From: Basidiobolus meristosporus CBS 931.73
Taxonomy: Eukaryota; Basidiobolomycota; Basidiobolomycetes; Basidiobolales; Basidiobolaceae
Direction: 5' to 3'
Assembly (NCBI GenBank): GCA_002104905.1
Contig: MCFE01000020.1
Coordinates: 1-64,000, forward strand
DNA length: 64,000 bases
Made by a program: the position numbers and the translations under genes. The notes under the pieces were generated by a model. The model was given only the letters and a program-made list of their open reading frames with translations. It was not told the origin of the DNA and made no database searches. Positions 1 through 11,499 of the stretch are shown piece after piece (position 1 is the first letter of the stretch; each line of letters begins with the position of its first letter).

Positions 1-312
1 ATGGGATCTGGATTGAACTCTTCATTGGAAGTCTCCCGTTTCAGGACCTCGTAGGATTCGTTAAAACCGTTGACATGAAGAAAGTCAAGGATGGCGCGTT
101 GTCTTTAAAATAGAAAATCAAAAGGATGAGTGAGCTGATGACGCTATATTCTGGTCTGGATTCCGAAAGGAGAGGGGGCAGATGGGTCCAAGAGAAGATC
201 AGGGAGGTTGAGGGGAATTGGGCCTGCACTGAACTGAACGGCATAGAAGGAATATCAGGAAGGATACGTACAGCTCTTCTCGTTGACGACTCGACAATAA
301 GGAGGTCGACAT
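1..312 (-). CDS. PAC1: LIS1/PAC1/nudF dynein regulator, N-terminal part (runs off left edge)
   Basis: Only the first two exons are in the window. Exon 1 (312-272) starts at an ATG and encodes MSTSLLSSRQREEL. A GT..AG intron (271-103) follows, and exon 2 (102-1) continues QRAILDFLHVNGFNESY and then a KRET segment. Joined in frame, this is the LisH dimerisation motif that opens LIS1 proteins, including the usual 'SxRQREEL..AI.D(Y/F)L...G(Y/F).E(S/A)Y' pattern. LIS1 works with NudE and cytoplasmic dynein at microtubule plus ends and in nuclear migration. The following coiled coil and WD40 repeats lie outside the window. It is easy to miss because the two exons are only 41 and about 100 nt long. 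The neighbour (XMAP215) is also a microtubule plus-end protein, which may be coincidence. Identity rests on the LisH segment alone, and other LisH proteins are a weaker alternative. Confidence 0.8.
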
Positions 313-1100
313 ACTTTTACTACTTCTTCCGAAGGACTCGCTTTGTTAAACAAGGTCTTTCACTCGTAGCTCAAACGTCGAATAAGCAATTGCTTTGGCA
401 CTGCGATGGTTCCCAAAACTTAAGGGGGAATGGTGCAAGCTAGATGATACGGAATTTAGGGCCTGATCGGGATCCCCTAGATTGAACGAATTATGCGGAT
501 GTTTTTCTTGGGAACTCTGCTGATGTTGATGATGATGATGATAATGGCGAGTTATACGTGCAATGGCCATTGCCATAGCCCTGAGCTTGAACTCAAATGC
601 CAAGCACCCTGTCCGTAGTATCCAGTAGCCCTGCTATGCCATCAGCTTTCCACAACCTGGTGACGTTAGTGCGGGTGCAATCTAACCCTGGATGATACGA
701 ATTTGTTTACCTTCGGGGTCACGTGCGCTGGGTGGACTCAATGTTGACAACTGGTGCTCACTACCAATGAGAATCATCGGGGCATGGGAATAACATCGAT
801 CTTATATTTTATATAGGTAAACGAGACATTAAGGTGAGAGGTGGAGAGTAAGCAACGAACTTCTAAACTGACTGCAATATATGATGGGTTAGGCTACAAT
901 ATGATAGGGTAGGGATGGATAAATAGATAGCTTCTCTGTTTCCAAAATGGTTCGGGTCAGGTGAACAAAAGTCGCTCATTAAATTACAGTATGGAATGTA
1001 GCTGACGAGCGAGGTGTAATCCAGCAAAGTGCAGAGTGGTTGTACAGAAAATGGTGAAGAGAGGAAGAGTATGTAAACGAAAGTATTATGGAAGAAACGA
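313..1100. other. Intergenic: LIS1 upstream region and XMAP215 3' flank
   Basis: No convincing gene. A short minus-strand frame at 346-603 has a His/Gln run produced by a GAT-type microsatellite at about 521-543, so it is judged spurious. The segment should contain the LIS1 promoter/5' UTR (just above 312) and the XMAP215 3' UTR (just below 1101). Confidence 0.6.
521..543. repeat. Short GAT microsatellite
   Basis: Imperfect run of GAT trinucleotides upstream of the LIS1 start. It accounts for the His-rich frame read on the opposite strand. Confidence 0.7.
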
Positions 1101-4100
1101 TTAAAGATCTCCGACAAATGGATTCGTTAGCTGTGTTCTGGAGGAGGTTAGCTTCTCTTCGGCAGATGGGCTATCGGTTTCGGAATGGCTTTCGAGAGAA
1201 CCGCGCCGGAAGCCGAACATCCTTTGGATTTCTTGAATACGAACATGCTGCGAGTTGTCTGGCTCAGTTCTGGTTTGCTGTCCTAAGAGCTCTTCAAAGG
1301 AAGCGACCGACTCTCTATAAGAGATACGTGAGCTGCTTCGTGGAGATTGGGGCTGAATGTTGCTAGACACGGGCGACCTCATGTCTGGTGATTGAAATTC
1401 TCCCGAAAGATTAGAAAGGCTCCTTCGGATAAAGCTCTGGAAATACTTGCTAGCTTTACCGAGGCGTTTTTCAAACTCCTCATGGGCCTCTGGCTGGGCC
1501 TGCAATAGCTCATGTAACTCGCTCACACCTTGCTTGGTGTGCTTTCTATCGTAGATGAGCTCAAAGATTCTATCCAGCCTGCGGTTCATCTGGTCCGTAG
1601 CGGTCATCTCTTGATTTAGATTAGTTCCTTTAGCGTTATTCTCATCCCATTCGTCACCATCGGGGCAATTCTGCGATTCAGCAGCTCTTGAGTGACTCTC
1701 GTCCTCAGAGAGGATATCAGCCCTAGGCTTCAAAGCCCCTGAAGCAGCGAAGGTGGGAGGCATGGAAGGGCTGCTACTCACTCCATTAGCTTCGATGTTT
1801 GGAGATCCGGATGCCGAGGAGCTGCTTTTAGCTTTATCGAGGTACGAGCGCAGGTAAACCACCACGAGAGAAGACTCTGGACTGGGGATTAATGTAACGA
1901 AATTCAGCACGTCTGTCTGCAGGGCACCTGCAGCATGGAAAAGCACGGCCTTTGCAGTTTTCATGGGGTTATCTTGGGTGGTAAGTCCCTTGGCATGGGC
2001 CTTCTTTCTCCACTCGGTGGGGTTGACACGTGTCAGGAATTCATGAATCATCAGGAACAGGCGATTCAGATCGATAGTACGTTGCTCAATGTGAACCTTC
2101 AAGGATCTCGACGATTTCCAAATGCATTTCTGCACTACGTCGAAGAGCTTGTACTCATCGGACTGGGTAATGGGTGTGTCCAAATCCTTGGGCCGATCAA
2201 GAAAATCGTTTAGAGTTCTCTCGTAGAGATCAAAGAGCGCTTGATACAGAACGTTTTGGTCCGTGTGGTCAATGATCTTTGTTAGGAGAGTATTAAGGGT
2301 TTTGTCCATGGATGGAGAGTTCGAGGTTTGCTCTACTTTCTGCAAATCCTCCAACAGCAGAAGTTTGAGGACTTGTTGGATGGTGTTCTCCAGAACATCC
2401 ACTCTAAGATCGTAAGCAACATCTTTCTTCATAAACATCTTGGTGAATACCAGAAGCATATGCTTTATCTGCCTGCACCAAGGTTGAGAGTTCAGCTCCG
2501 GCTCTTCGAAGAGAATATGGATCTTTAGGGTCATTGCCGACACGATGTTGTTCAGGTTAGGCAGAAGAAGGGTATAGTCGTCGTTAAGAATATCTCCGAT
2601 GCTCTTCATCAACAAAACGATCTCTGAGGCATCGGCGGTGGTAATTTTAGATGCGAACATGTCTACCCTGTGTCTGTCCACCTTAGGCTGGACGGGGCCG
2701 AGCTGAGCCGTGGTAGGCGTAAAGGCATTCTCAAACAGAGGGGCACGAGAAACAGCCTGTGGCGATTGGTATTCATGGAACGCCGGGGTTTGCGGTAGAT
2801 CGGGTGTTCTTCTCTCGGGTGTCATCTCCTCTTTACCCAAGCCTCCTGGTCGAGGTAGGAAAGACATTGGCCTATGGGGCTTGGGCGATGATGAAGGTGA
2901 AATCGACAGTGACGAGGAGTTTGACAATGCGGACGAAGGTCTAGGGAACAAAGATGGCTTCGCCAAGGATGACGATGGGCGTGGGAGAGCAGGAGAAGGC
3001 TTGGGTAGAGTGGACATGGGACGTTGCAGACGAGCTGGCGATTTCTCGAATTGCGATTCGGAATGGCCAAGCGAAGTTCCTGCCCTTGGTATAGGTAGTT
3101 TAGACTGCGGGGTAGATGGACGGTCCTGGGGCTTGGGCAATCCAGAAGCAAAAGCGGTGGGCGGCTTACTCCTTTTCAGCTTCTCGTCGAGCATCGTCTT
3201 TTCCTTGTCGCTTAGCTTGCCGGTGTACTTGTATATGGTGTCACCAATCTGCAGGTAGGCTTGAACGATGGCACTCAATGCATTGTTACGGACCTGTGCA
3301 TCCCGATCTCCAATGTGAGAGGCAATCACAGGGAAGCTCTTGATGGGAATGACATTGATTCCATTACCCTTGATGAGATTGCTGAGCTCGTCAAGACATT
3401 CTGCTCGAGTACGAGCATTCTTGGACTTGAGGCCATGCTCCAGAATAAACATGACCACCTTGTTAGGGCTGTAGAGATGATAAATCTGCTTGAGAATCGA
3501 TCGCAATTGATTTCTGAGCGCCTCTTTCGGTTCACCAAGCTTGTTGATCAGCTGGGGTAGGAAGGCAGAGGCTTCATACTCGGAAAGGTGATACCCGTCC
3601 TCGTCAAGCAAGCTAATCAAATGCTCCAGGAAATCCAGCGTCTTCAGCGACAAGCTGGTGTTGGTGTCGTAAAAACGAAGCGTCGTATACTTCAACAACG
3701 TGTCGGAGTTGGCGATGTAGCGCTCCTTAAGATCCTCGAAGTCGAGACCAAACCTATCTTGGGCATAGTGTCTATTGGCAATGCAATCATCCAACGCAGT
3801 CAGACCTGAAAGCATGTCGCGATCCCGATTGTGTTCCATGCTAAACAATAGCTTGTGAATATCCGGGTTAAAGTGGGGTCTCATCTGGTCAGTTAGTAGA
3901 TCCACAAGGTCCTGCCTGACAGCGTCGAAGACCCATTTATTTTGGTTCCTATCTTTATCGGCGCGGGTACTTTTGGCTCGAGCGTCGGAGGTTAGGATTG
4001 GTGGCTCGCTGTCCATGCTAGGGGAGGGGGCTTTGAGCTGCGTCGGCGGCGGCATCATCGATTTTCTTTTGTTGAGGATGGCGCGCGGTTTTAGATTGGG

Positions 4101-7100
4101 TGCTGAGACGGGAGGCTCATCGCCCTTTGAGTTTCTGTTGGGTGATGGTGGAGGGATGACGGTTGCGCGTTTCTTTTCGATGATCGATGAAACCGACGTA
4201 GGTCCTTTCTTTATGTCCGAAGGACCAGAAACCGAGCGTTTCGAGTCCGATGAATTACTCGCGACCGAAGAAGGTCTTTTGAACTCCGCCTTTTTATCTG
4301 TAGGGCTGATCTTTCCCGGTCCACCTGCAGGCTTCGATGAGGCGGCTCCAGCAGGCTTCATGCCATCAATAATGGCAAGCACTGTTTGAAGGGAAGAGCC
4401 TTTAAGTGCGGTAGAACATTGATCTCTGACTGAAGAATAGCCCACATTTTTTATCAGGATAGTGAGAACAGATTGCGCGTGCTTGCGAACGTCGGCACTA
4501 CGATCCTGTAGACACTGAAAAATGGGACGCACCAACGATGAAAGATCAGAAAGCTCAACGCCTTCACTCTCAAGAGCGGTCAGCTTGTCGCTTAGCCAGT
4601 TAAGTAGATCCTTTCGCAAGACGGGGGAGTCTGGGACAAGAATAGTTCCGATAGCTGGGATCATAGGGGTCAAAGTGCACGATTCGTTGAATTTCTCTAG
4701 TGCGTTGATAGCAGCCGCGCGAACATGTGCCTTGTTGTCCGATAGACAGCCCAATACACTTGGAAGAACTATACGACAAGGCTTCTCAAACGGTTGACCC
4801 ATGGCAACCGCCATAGTAGAAAGAATCTCCAAGGTAAGAATTACTAAATTCTTATTGCTATCTCCCAGACGGCCTTTCAGTGCCCCGGGAAGATCGCCAA
4901 CAGTTGGTTTGATTCTCTTATTGGCCGCCTCTAAGATTTTTTGAATTTCGTCCAACCCTTCCTTTCGGACCTTCCAGTTACCATCCTCAAGTAGCTTGAG
5001 TAGTTTGCTGTTCATTTGAGAGCTGATGTCCACACGGGGAAAGAGGTCGTCAAGAAGATCGACGGACTTCGTAGCACCCCCTTTGCTGCTGGGTGCAGCA
5101 GCAACAGTTTCCAATAACGCAAGCCCTTTGACGGGCTCGGGTGGTGTTTGACCTGCTACCTTGGCAAACTCCGCGTCAATGGTCGACAGTTGTGTAGAGC
5201 TGAGTTCTTGGACAAACGAACGAATATCAGGTCCGACGTACATATGTAAGCAACCCAATACCGAAACCGAGTTATTTCTCACGGCAGCATTGGAACTTCC
5301 AAGGGCGGTCTTTAGGAATTCAATAAGCTCACGTACATCCAAACCAGCAATGCCAAACTCCAAAAGGGTTTCCTTAACCCAGATAAGAGAGTCGGCTAAA
5401 ACTTTGGGACTCTTGGCTTTCTTCCAGGATTCATAGCTGTGATGGAGAACAAATTGAAGAGAGTACTTCTCGCCGTAGGCACAGAAACATTCACCAGCGG
5501 GCTTCTTTAATTTGATGTCTCCAAGCTTCTCAGCCATACCTGCTACGGTCAAGACGGCACAACCCTTCGTAAAGGAGAGTGCTTTCTCGCAAAGTAGCTG
5601 GAAGATTCCATACATCTTGGTGGACACCTGGAAATTCACCTCTTTGAAGCCAGGTTTCTTTACCAGTTGCCGCACGATTAGTTCCGGTTCGGTACTCTCC
5701 AGGTTTTCCTCAAGGTGGGCATGCAAGGACTCCATGGCTGCTAGTCTGCTCTTCCAATTGCTAGACAAAAGCTCCTTAAGAATAGCGTCCGGTATTACAT
5801 CGGGTACATGAGCCTCAAAATCATCATTAGAATACTTGAATCTGATGGGCTCGTCTGGCTTAAGCTTGGACACGACAACTTTGACTGGGCCGGCTTTGGA
5901 AGTAGCTGCTGGTTTAGGTGCAGGCTTCGGGGGAGCTTTGGGCGCTGCCGAAGCGGCTGGCTCTTCAGCAGAAGCTGGCTTTTTGGCCAACCGTGCGGCC
6001 AACCTTGCTGGTGGCTTGGCCTTGGGAGCGACCGGAGCGCTTGTGAGCAAATCTTCATCAAGTCCGCCATTGTCAATTGATTTAATAGCTTCACTGGCTG
6101 TGGATGCAGGAGCGGGTGCGGGCTTTCGTGGTAGTGGTGCAGGCTTCTTTGCAGCTGGAGTAGGTTTCTTGGGCACAGCCTGCACAACCTTCACCTCAGC
6201 TTTCTCGAAATACTCTCGAACCTTAGCTTCTTTAATCTTGTCAAGCTTTTCAATGAAAGGAGATAGGACCTTTTCGCCCACTGCTTTCATCAAAGTACCC
6301 AACCCCTCTGCTGCAGCATCACGAACGTTGGTGTCGCCGTCATCGAGGCCTTTGAGAAAGAGCTCGCTAATCCATTTTACCTCGCCCTTACCTGGCGCTA
6401 CCTTGATGGTTTTCAAATTACGGGTAAGCCATCTGTGTGTCTCCGCCTTTACTTGAGGGTTCTTGTGTCCTGAAGCAGCTGTGACCTCTTCCACAAGGTC
6501 CGATAGCTCTACTGAACTGAAAACAGCATCGAGACAAGCACGTAGAGCATCCACAACGGTTTGCTTTTTCTCCTTGAGCTTTTCCAGAACTGGAGGGACT
6601 ACAGTACCTTTGTGAGGGCCGAAATTTTTTCGCAGACCAAGAGCAATGGCCTCAATACAGTTGGCAGCGACCGTCCCCACCATCACGTTAGCGTCGCCAA
6701 TGCGTTTTGCCAAAGCAGCGATTAGCTCGGAATAGTTGTCATCAGCCAATTTGGGGGCCTTGACGATGGTGAGCAACCCCTCAAGAGCTTCTTTTCGCTC
6801 CTTCCACTTAGTGGAGGCTAAATCAGTGAAAAATGATGGTGACAACTTCTTCAAGGCATCTACTGGATCAGCTAGATCATAAGGATCGATCTCATTGTCT
6901 TCACTTGGCATTGAGCTTCCATCTACTGCATTATCTTTGAGAGGGTATTGTTATTAGATGATTAGGATCGGCCACAAGGAGCACATCATTAGGCTTACCG
7001 CTTTCTATGGTAGACTCGTTAGCAGAGGCCTGAATGGCTTGGTGGGATCTTAGTAATCTCTCTGCCACCGGCTTCTCAGCAGGGAGCTTTTCAAACGCCT

Positions 7101-7928
7101 CGTTAAGCTCTTTGATCTATCAGCTGATTAGCAAGGTTCTCTTGATAGCTGTGTCGATAGTGTGGGTATTGCGCTTACCTGAACGGGCTTTAGATCTTGA
7201 AGTGCCGGGTTGAGGGCAGGGCCGAGCCATTTGTAGAGTTCGATTACTAGTTGGGTGCCTTCAGCTCTTACGTTTTTGTCCGCATGGCCAAAAATCTTTG
7301 CCAATATTTTGAGAATAGGCTTGACATTTACCACCTTCGCGCCGTACAATCGAACGATCTCCTTTAGGGCAAACACTGTAGCGGCCACTATTTTTGGTAC
7401 TTTACTATCCAACCCAGCCATTACACTCTCCACTACTGGGTCCGGAGCATCAATCTCAATATATAGTAGCAGCAGCTCCACTGCTTTAGCTTTCGTGCCT
7501 GCACGGGTACTTCCAAAACATTTTTCCACGATCCCTGGAACAACGCTTTCTCTGGTTCTATATGAGAATTGAAGCGTCACTATGTGGGCACCTTAAGAAG
7601 CCTCTACTATGGTGATCCTTACTTGGTAGGTGTAGGGGCGTTTTCAACGTAGGCAGTCACTGCAGTTAGACCAGCCTCTTGTGCGGCAACATTAGAGTCA
7701 GTGACGAGCTTTTTGAAGTGCTCACTGTATTTGTCAAACTCTGCCTCCTGATCTGTAGTTTTGTACAATTTCGTCAGCTCTTCATAAGCCTCCAAACGAG
7801 CTTTCCAGACCTATTGAGAGGCGGACGTTAGACATAGCGAACTGTATGAGGCATGCTGAGCAGAGCTACCTTACCTTATGGGTAATTTTTTCCTCAAGTG
7901 GTAAGCTAGAAAAGTCGTTATCGGCCAT
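1101..7928 (-). CDS. XMAP215/ch-TOG/Stu2 family microtubule polymerase, five TOG domains
   Basis: Five exons join in frame: 7928-7875, 7810-7623, 7557-7179, 7116-6999 and 6934-1101, giving 6573 nt (2190 aa). The product should be a processive microtubule plus-end polymerase. TOG1 is encoded by exons 1-4 (VWKARLEAYEEL motif). TOG2 begins near residue 275 (WKERKEALEGLL), TOG3 near 610 (NWKSRLAAMESL), TOG4 near 875 (NWKVRKEGLDEI) and TOG5 near 1240 (large domain with DRDMLSGLTALDDCI). Ser/Pro/Lys-rich linkers separate TOG2-3, TOG4-5 and the C-terminal part, and a conserved C-terminal helical domain follows (about 1590-1900). Yeast Stu2, Alp14 and Dis1 have two TOGs and about 800-900 aa, so this is the long metazoan/plant-type layout. 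The start is the first ATG in frame with TOG1. The lysine/Ala/Pro linkers probably bind the lattice. Family identity is very secure; exon 1 rests on the match 'MADNDFSSLPLEEKITHK'. Confidence 0.95.
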
Positions 7929-8927
7929 CTTTGATGTTTACAGATAACGAGGAGATTGCTAAAGGTGGGGTAGGTTGCTAATCTCAACAGTCTAAGGGGA
8001 ATTGTCAGGAATGGCAAGGAAAACTAGGTAAGAAACACCAAGAGTTGAGAAACCAATTGCGAAAGACAGCAGAATATGAGTGAAAAACCTGTAGTTGCGT
8101 AGTGAAACTTGTACAGTTCGGAAGGCAGGTATATGTATAATCCGAAGAGAAATTGGAATCTAAACAATTGTACTGTGGTCAGAAGAACCAGTTGCTGAAC
8201 GATAAGTAGTAGAAGTACGGACAAAAACAACAATAATATAGACAAAATATCCAGAAGTGTTAACTTGGGCTGGATTGTTGTTTAAGGAGTAAGGCGGATT
8301 GACCGCTAGAGTGTGTAGAGATCAACAAACCTATTGTGTATAATAAGGTATGAAAAAAATAGGGAAGTTCCCAATCGATCAGGCTTATAAACAACAACAA
8401 TTCGCAATGCCAATAATTTTAGGATTTTGCGTGCTGGTTGAAATATACGTGGACATCGATGTAAGTACACCCAGAATTGGACATAGTTCCGCATTTCCCA
8501 TGATTATTAACCCCCTTTCTTGATGAATATGCTGGATGCGCCCAACGATTGGTTAGCATGTGGTTGCTCATAAGGTAAGCTGTAGGTGTCCACCTTAACC
8601 AGCATCGTCAGACATCACTGCCGATTCAGCAGGATTTTCCCTCCACAGGTAGCCGTTACATGCAGCAGTGAGATTTGGACTACTGCTTTCAGTATGAATG
8701 AAATATAGGTAAATCGAGTTATGTATGTGTAAGAATTTATTATCTATTTGGAATAACATGAATGATTTATGAGACTGGATGTTGTGGGATATACTCTCTC
8801 TAGGATGATGGGTAATATTAAGAGAGGGTGCCATTAATATTATACAATGTGCATTCGATGCAGAAATACCATTGAACCAAGGATCACCGTGAATGCAAAT
8901 ATCGAACGATGCAGAGCAGATATGATT
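7929..8927. other. Intergenic: XMAP215 promoter and MFS gene 3' flank
   Basis: About 1 kb of AT-rich sequence. Small frames of 60-80 codons occur on the minus strand, but they show no domain and no codon bias. No tRNA or repeat was recognised. Confidence 0.55.
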
Positions 8928-10268
8928 TTACAACAAGCCCCGTAGAGTACGGTACTTATTGTACTTAAGGATGGCGACGGTAACTGAGCATAGGAACATG
9001 CCTATCGCGACATACAGAATGGACCAATGATAGGTATAGTGTGGCGCAGTCATATCATACAGAGCGCCGGCAATGAAAGCCCCCAGACAGTCGCCAATAG
9101 CAGTGGAGGCATACAATGCACCAGCGACAGTAGCAAGGTTCTCGGTACCAAATAATAATGCCGTGACCACAGGGAATTGACTGGGGAAAGCACCGCCGAG
9201 AAAGCCGAACACTACCATGTAGATAATCAACGGTGCAACCGTAGTGGTGAACATCCACAGGAAAGAAAAAGCACCTGCCATAAAGAGGGAGATTCCAAGA
9301 ACATTCATACACCCGAGCTTATCGGCAATAAATCCGGTGCCAATACGGCCAGCAGCAGAAGCAGCATTTGCGCAAGCGACCAGCATAGCACCTTGATTGA
9401 CACTCAAACCAACGAACACTGCGTAAGATGGCATGTAGAAGAAGGGGACAAGGTAAGAGAAGCCGGTAAAAAGGCCAGTGCCAAAGAAGATCCAAAACCT
9501 GAGGGTTTTGAAAAAACTGTATCCTTGAGAATCCTTCTCGGTGTGTTTCTTGGGGAATATCCTTCTCTTCACAAGTAGTGAGGCAATGAGCAAGAAGAGA
9601 AGCGCGAACAAGGCCAACACCCGCAAAGCCCACCTGAACCCTAATTTGTCGATCAACACCTGGGTAATTGGACTGAGAATTAATCCACCGATTCCTGATC
9701 CTGCCACTGTCATACCGGTAGCAAGACCCCTCTTCTTGTTGAACCACTGGGGCGGAGCACTGATGGCTGGAGGGTAGCAGAGAGAGGCACCCATACCGTA
9801 GAGCACACCCTGAGTGAGGATGAGCTGCCATATTTGCGTACAAAAGGAGGCAATGATCAAACCGGCAACTAGAATGCAACAACCGATGGTTATGGTTGTT
9901 CTGTATCCAAAGCGATCAGCTAGGTTCCCCGTAATCAAGGTTGAGAAGGCCAAAACACCAGCGCCTATGGTGCCAATCAAGGATATAGTGGATGGACTGG
10001 AGCCTGCAAAGACTACATTTGTGTAATGTTCCTGAAAGATGCCAAATGTGGTTTGAATCCCGAATGCGACAACATGGATTAGGTGACCACCCAAAACCAC
10101 CAGCCAGCCACGACCGCCTTCCGGGTACGTTTCGTCTAATTCGACAACAGCCTTCTCATTATCTTGCGACTTCGTTACATCAGGTTCTACCACTAATGTA
10201 GAGGCAGATCTGCTATCGTTTGGATTTTGGAGGAACGTAAGGGAGTTCTGATTTTCGGATGAGTCCAT
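8928..10268 (-). CDS. MFS transporter, monocarboxylate transporter (MCT/Mch-like) family
   Basis: Single open frame of 446 codons with the layout of fungal MCT-type MFS permeases. A hydrophilic N-terminal tail of about 50 residues precedes the family-typical EGGRGWLVVLGGHLI motif at TM1. About 12 hydrophobic segments follow, with a GNLADRFGYR loop between TM2 and TM3 (the MFS DRxGxR-type motif) and a matching IADKLG loop in the second half. Such proteins carry monocarboxylates, riboflavin or related small acids across the plasma or organelle membrane. The substrate cannot be read from sequence. The first ATG of the frame is at 10268; two codons upstream there is only a GTG. No intron is needed. 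The gene diverges from the HFM1 gene across 1.2 kb. Confidence 0.88.
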   Translation of the reverse strand: MDSSENQNSLTFLQNPNDSRSASTLVVEPDVTKSQDNEKAVVELDETYPEGGRGWLVVLGGHLIHVVAFGIQTTFGIFQEHYTNVVFAGSSPSTISLIGTIGAGVLAFSTLITGNLADRFGYRTTITIGCCILVAGLIIASFCTQIWQLILTQGVLYGMGASLCYPPAISAPPQWFNKKRGLATGMTVAGSGIGGLILSPITQVLIDKLGFRWALRVLALFALLFLLIASLLVKRRIFPKKHTEKDSQGYSFFKTLRFWIFFGTGLFTGFSYLVPFFYMPSYAVFVGLSVNQGAMLVACANAASAAGRIGTGFIADKLGCMNVLGISLFMAGAFSFLWMFTTTVAPLIIYMVVFGFLGGAFPSQFPVVTALLFGTENLATVAGALYASTAIGDCLGAFIAGALYDMTAPHYTYHWSILYVAIGMFLCSVTVAILKYNKYRTLRGLL

Positions 10269-11499
10269 ATACACTGATGCAAGTAAAAATAATAGGGTGC
10301 CGTTTTATTCTACAGACACATGGTACTTATATACTTTCGATATTCCTTCGAACTTCTACCTTATTTCGGTGAAGAAACTCTCCTTTTAGCTCGACAAGGT
10401 CTCCAGCGCAGTAACCATTTGAGTTAATGTTAATTTGGTGCTCTATTTAGAAATTACCAACTTGCTTGATTGATCGTTTTAGTCATTTCTATCATTCCGG
10501 TATTTCTATCCTGAATTCATTGGCCAATCATTGCTTCTTTTTCAGAGCTCATTTACCATTACAGGATGTAAACAACATACTAATTCGGAGTAATATGCCC
10601 CATTTTTTGGGCTGGCCAAATTGAGCAATATCTACTCAACAACCTAGCGTGTTGGTAGGTGGTGAAAGAGGGAGAGAGAGAGCAACGGAGAGAAGGTATC
10701 ATCCAAATAGTAGCTATTGAAATCCTCATATCGACTCCTGGGCGAATGATCCGAGTGCAGTATGTATCCTTCTCTCACTGATGGGCATCATGAGTGACTC
10801 ATATAACGAATGCGGAAACTATTCCATGACTTTTCCAGTGTTTTCTGACTCATGATTGGTTGATCCTTGGGCAAGATAACACAGAATCCGGGGTACGGTC
10901 CCTAATTCCATCGAACTTTCACACATCTAATAGGACTCCGATAAGCCATGTTACAGCAAATCTTTAGAAGATCTATCTAACTCAATTCTTCCGTATCTTC
11001 CTCACAACACATGAAATTCCTAAAATCTCTTGTGTTCCATCAGTGCAATCTTTGGGTTACTTTGACCTAGGTTCCAGCTGATCGACGTAATCTTTGCGAC
11101 CTTTTTGAGCTGTGTACAGACGATCTTGGGTCAGCTCGGTATCCTGTTGTGTGTCATCGTGAATAGGGAATCCTATATATGCCCGCTTGTCTAGATTGCG
11201 ACATTTCTCATGACCCATAATTTTCTCACACTCGAGGGCTTTTATTCTGGAGGCTCGTTTACCTTTTTTGAAATCATGGATGAAATTCGGTGATAGATGG
11301 CCTTATCATGTAGACAATCCAATTTGTGTGTTGGTAGTTCTGTGGAAATCAGTAGAAGAAAGTGCCAGTCCAAAAAATTTGATCGATCAAAGGGTAAGAT
11401 AGGTAACAATCATGATGAGACAGTCTATGTATGCGCATACATCGTGCTATGTGGCATATATATATAATTTTCAAATCTCATCATTTCTGGTAAGTCACC
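10269..11499. other. Intergenic: divergent promoter region between MFS transporter and HFM1
   Basis: 1.2 kb between two divergently transcribed genes. No gene recognised. A short GA-rich stretch (gggagagagagagc) lies near 10670. AT-rich sequence precedes the HFM1 start, including a TATA-like run (gtggcatatatatataat) at about 11452-11469. Confidence 0.55.

Noticed and set aside
346-603. His/Gln-rich 85-codon frame upstream of LIS1
   Set aside because: Produced by a GAT microsatellite; no start context, domain or splice partner.
10269-10274. Two-codon upstream start of the MFS transporter
   Set aside because: That codon is GTG. The first ATG in frame is at 10268.
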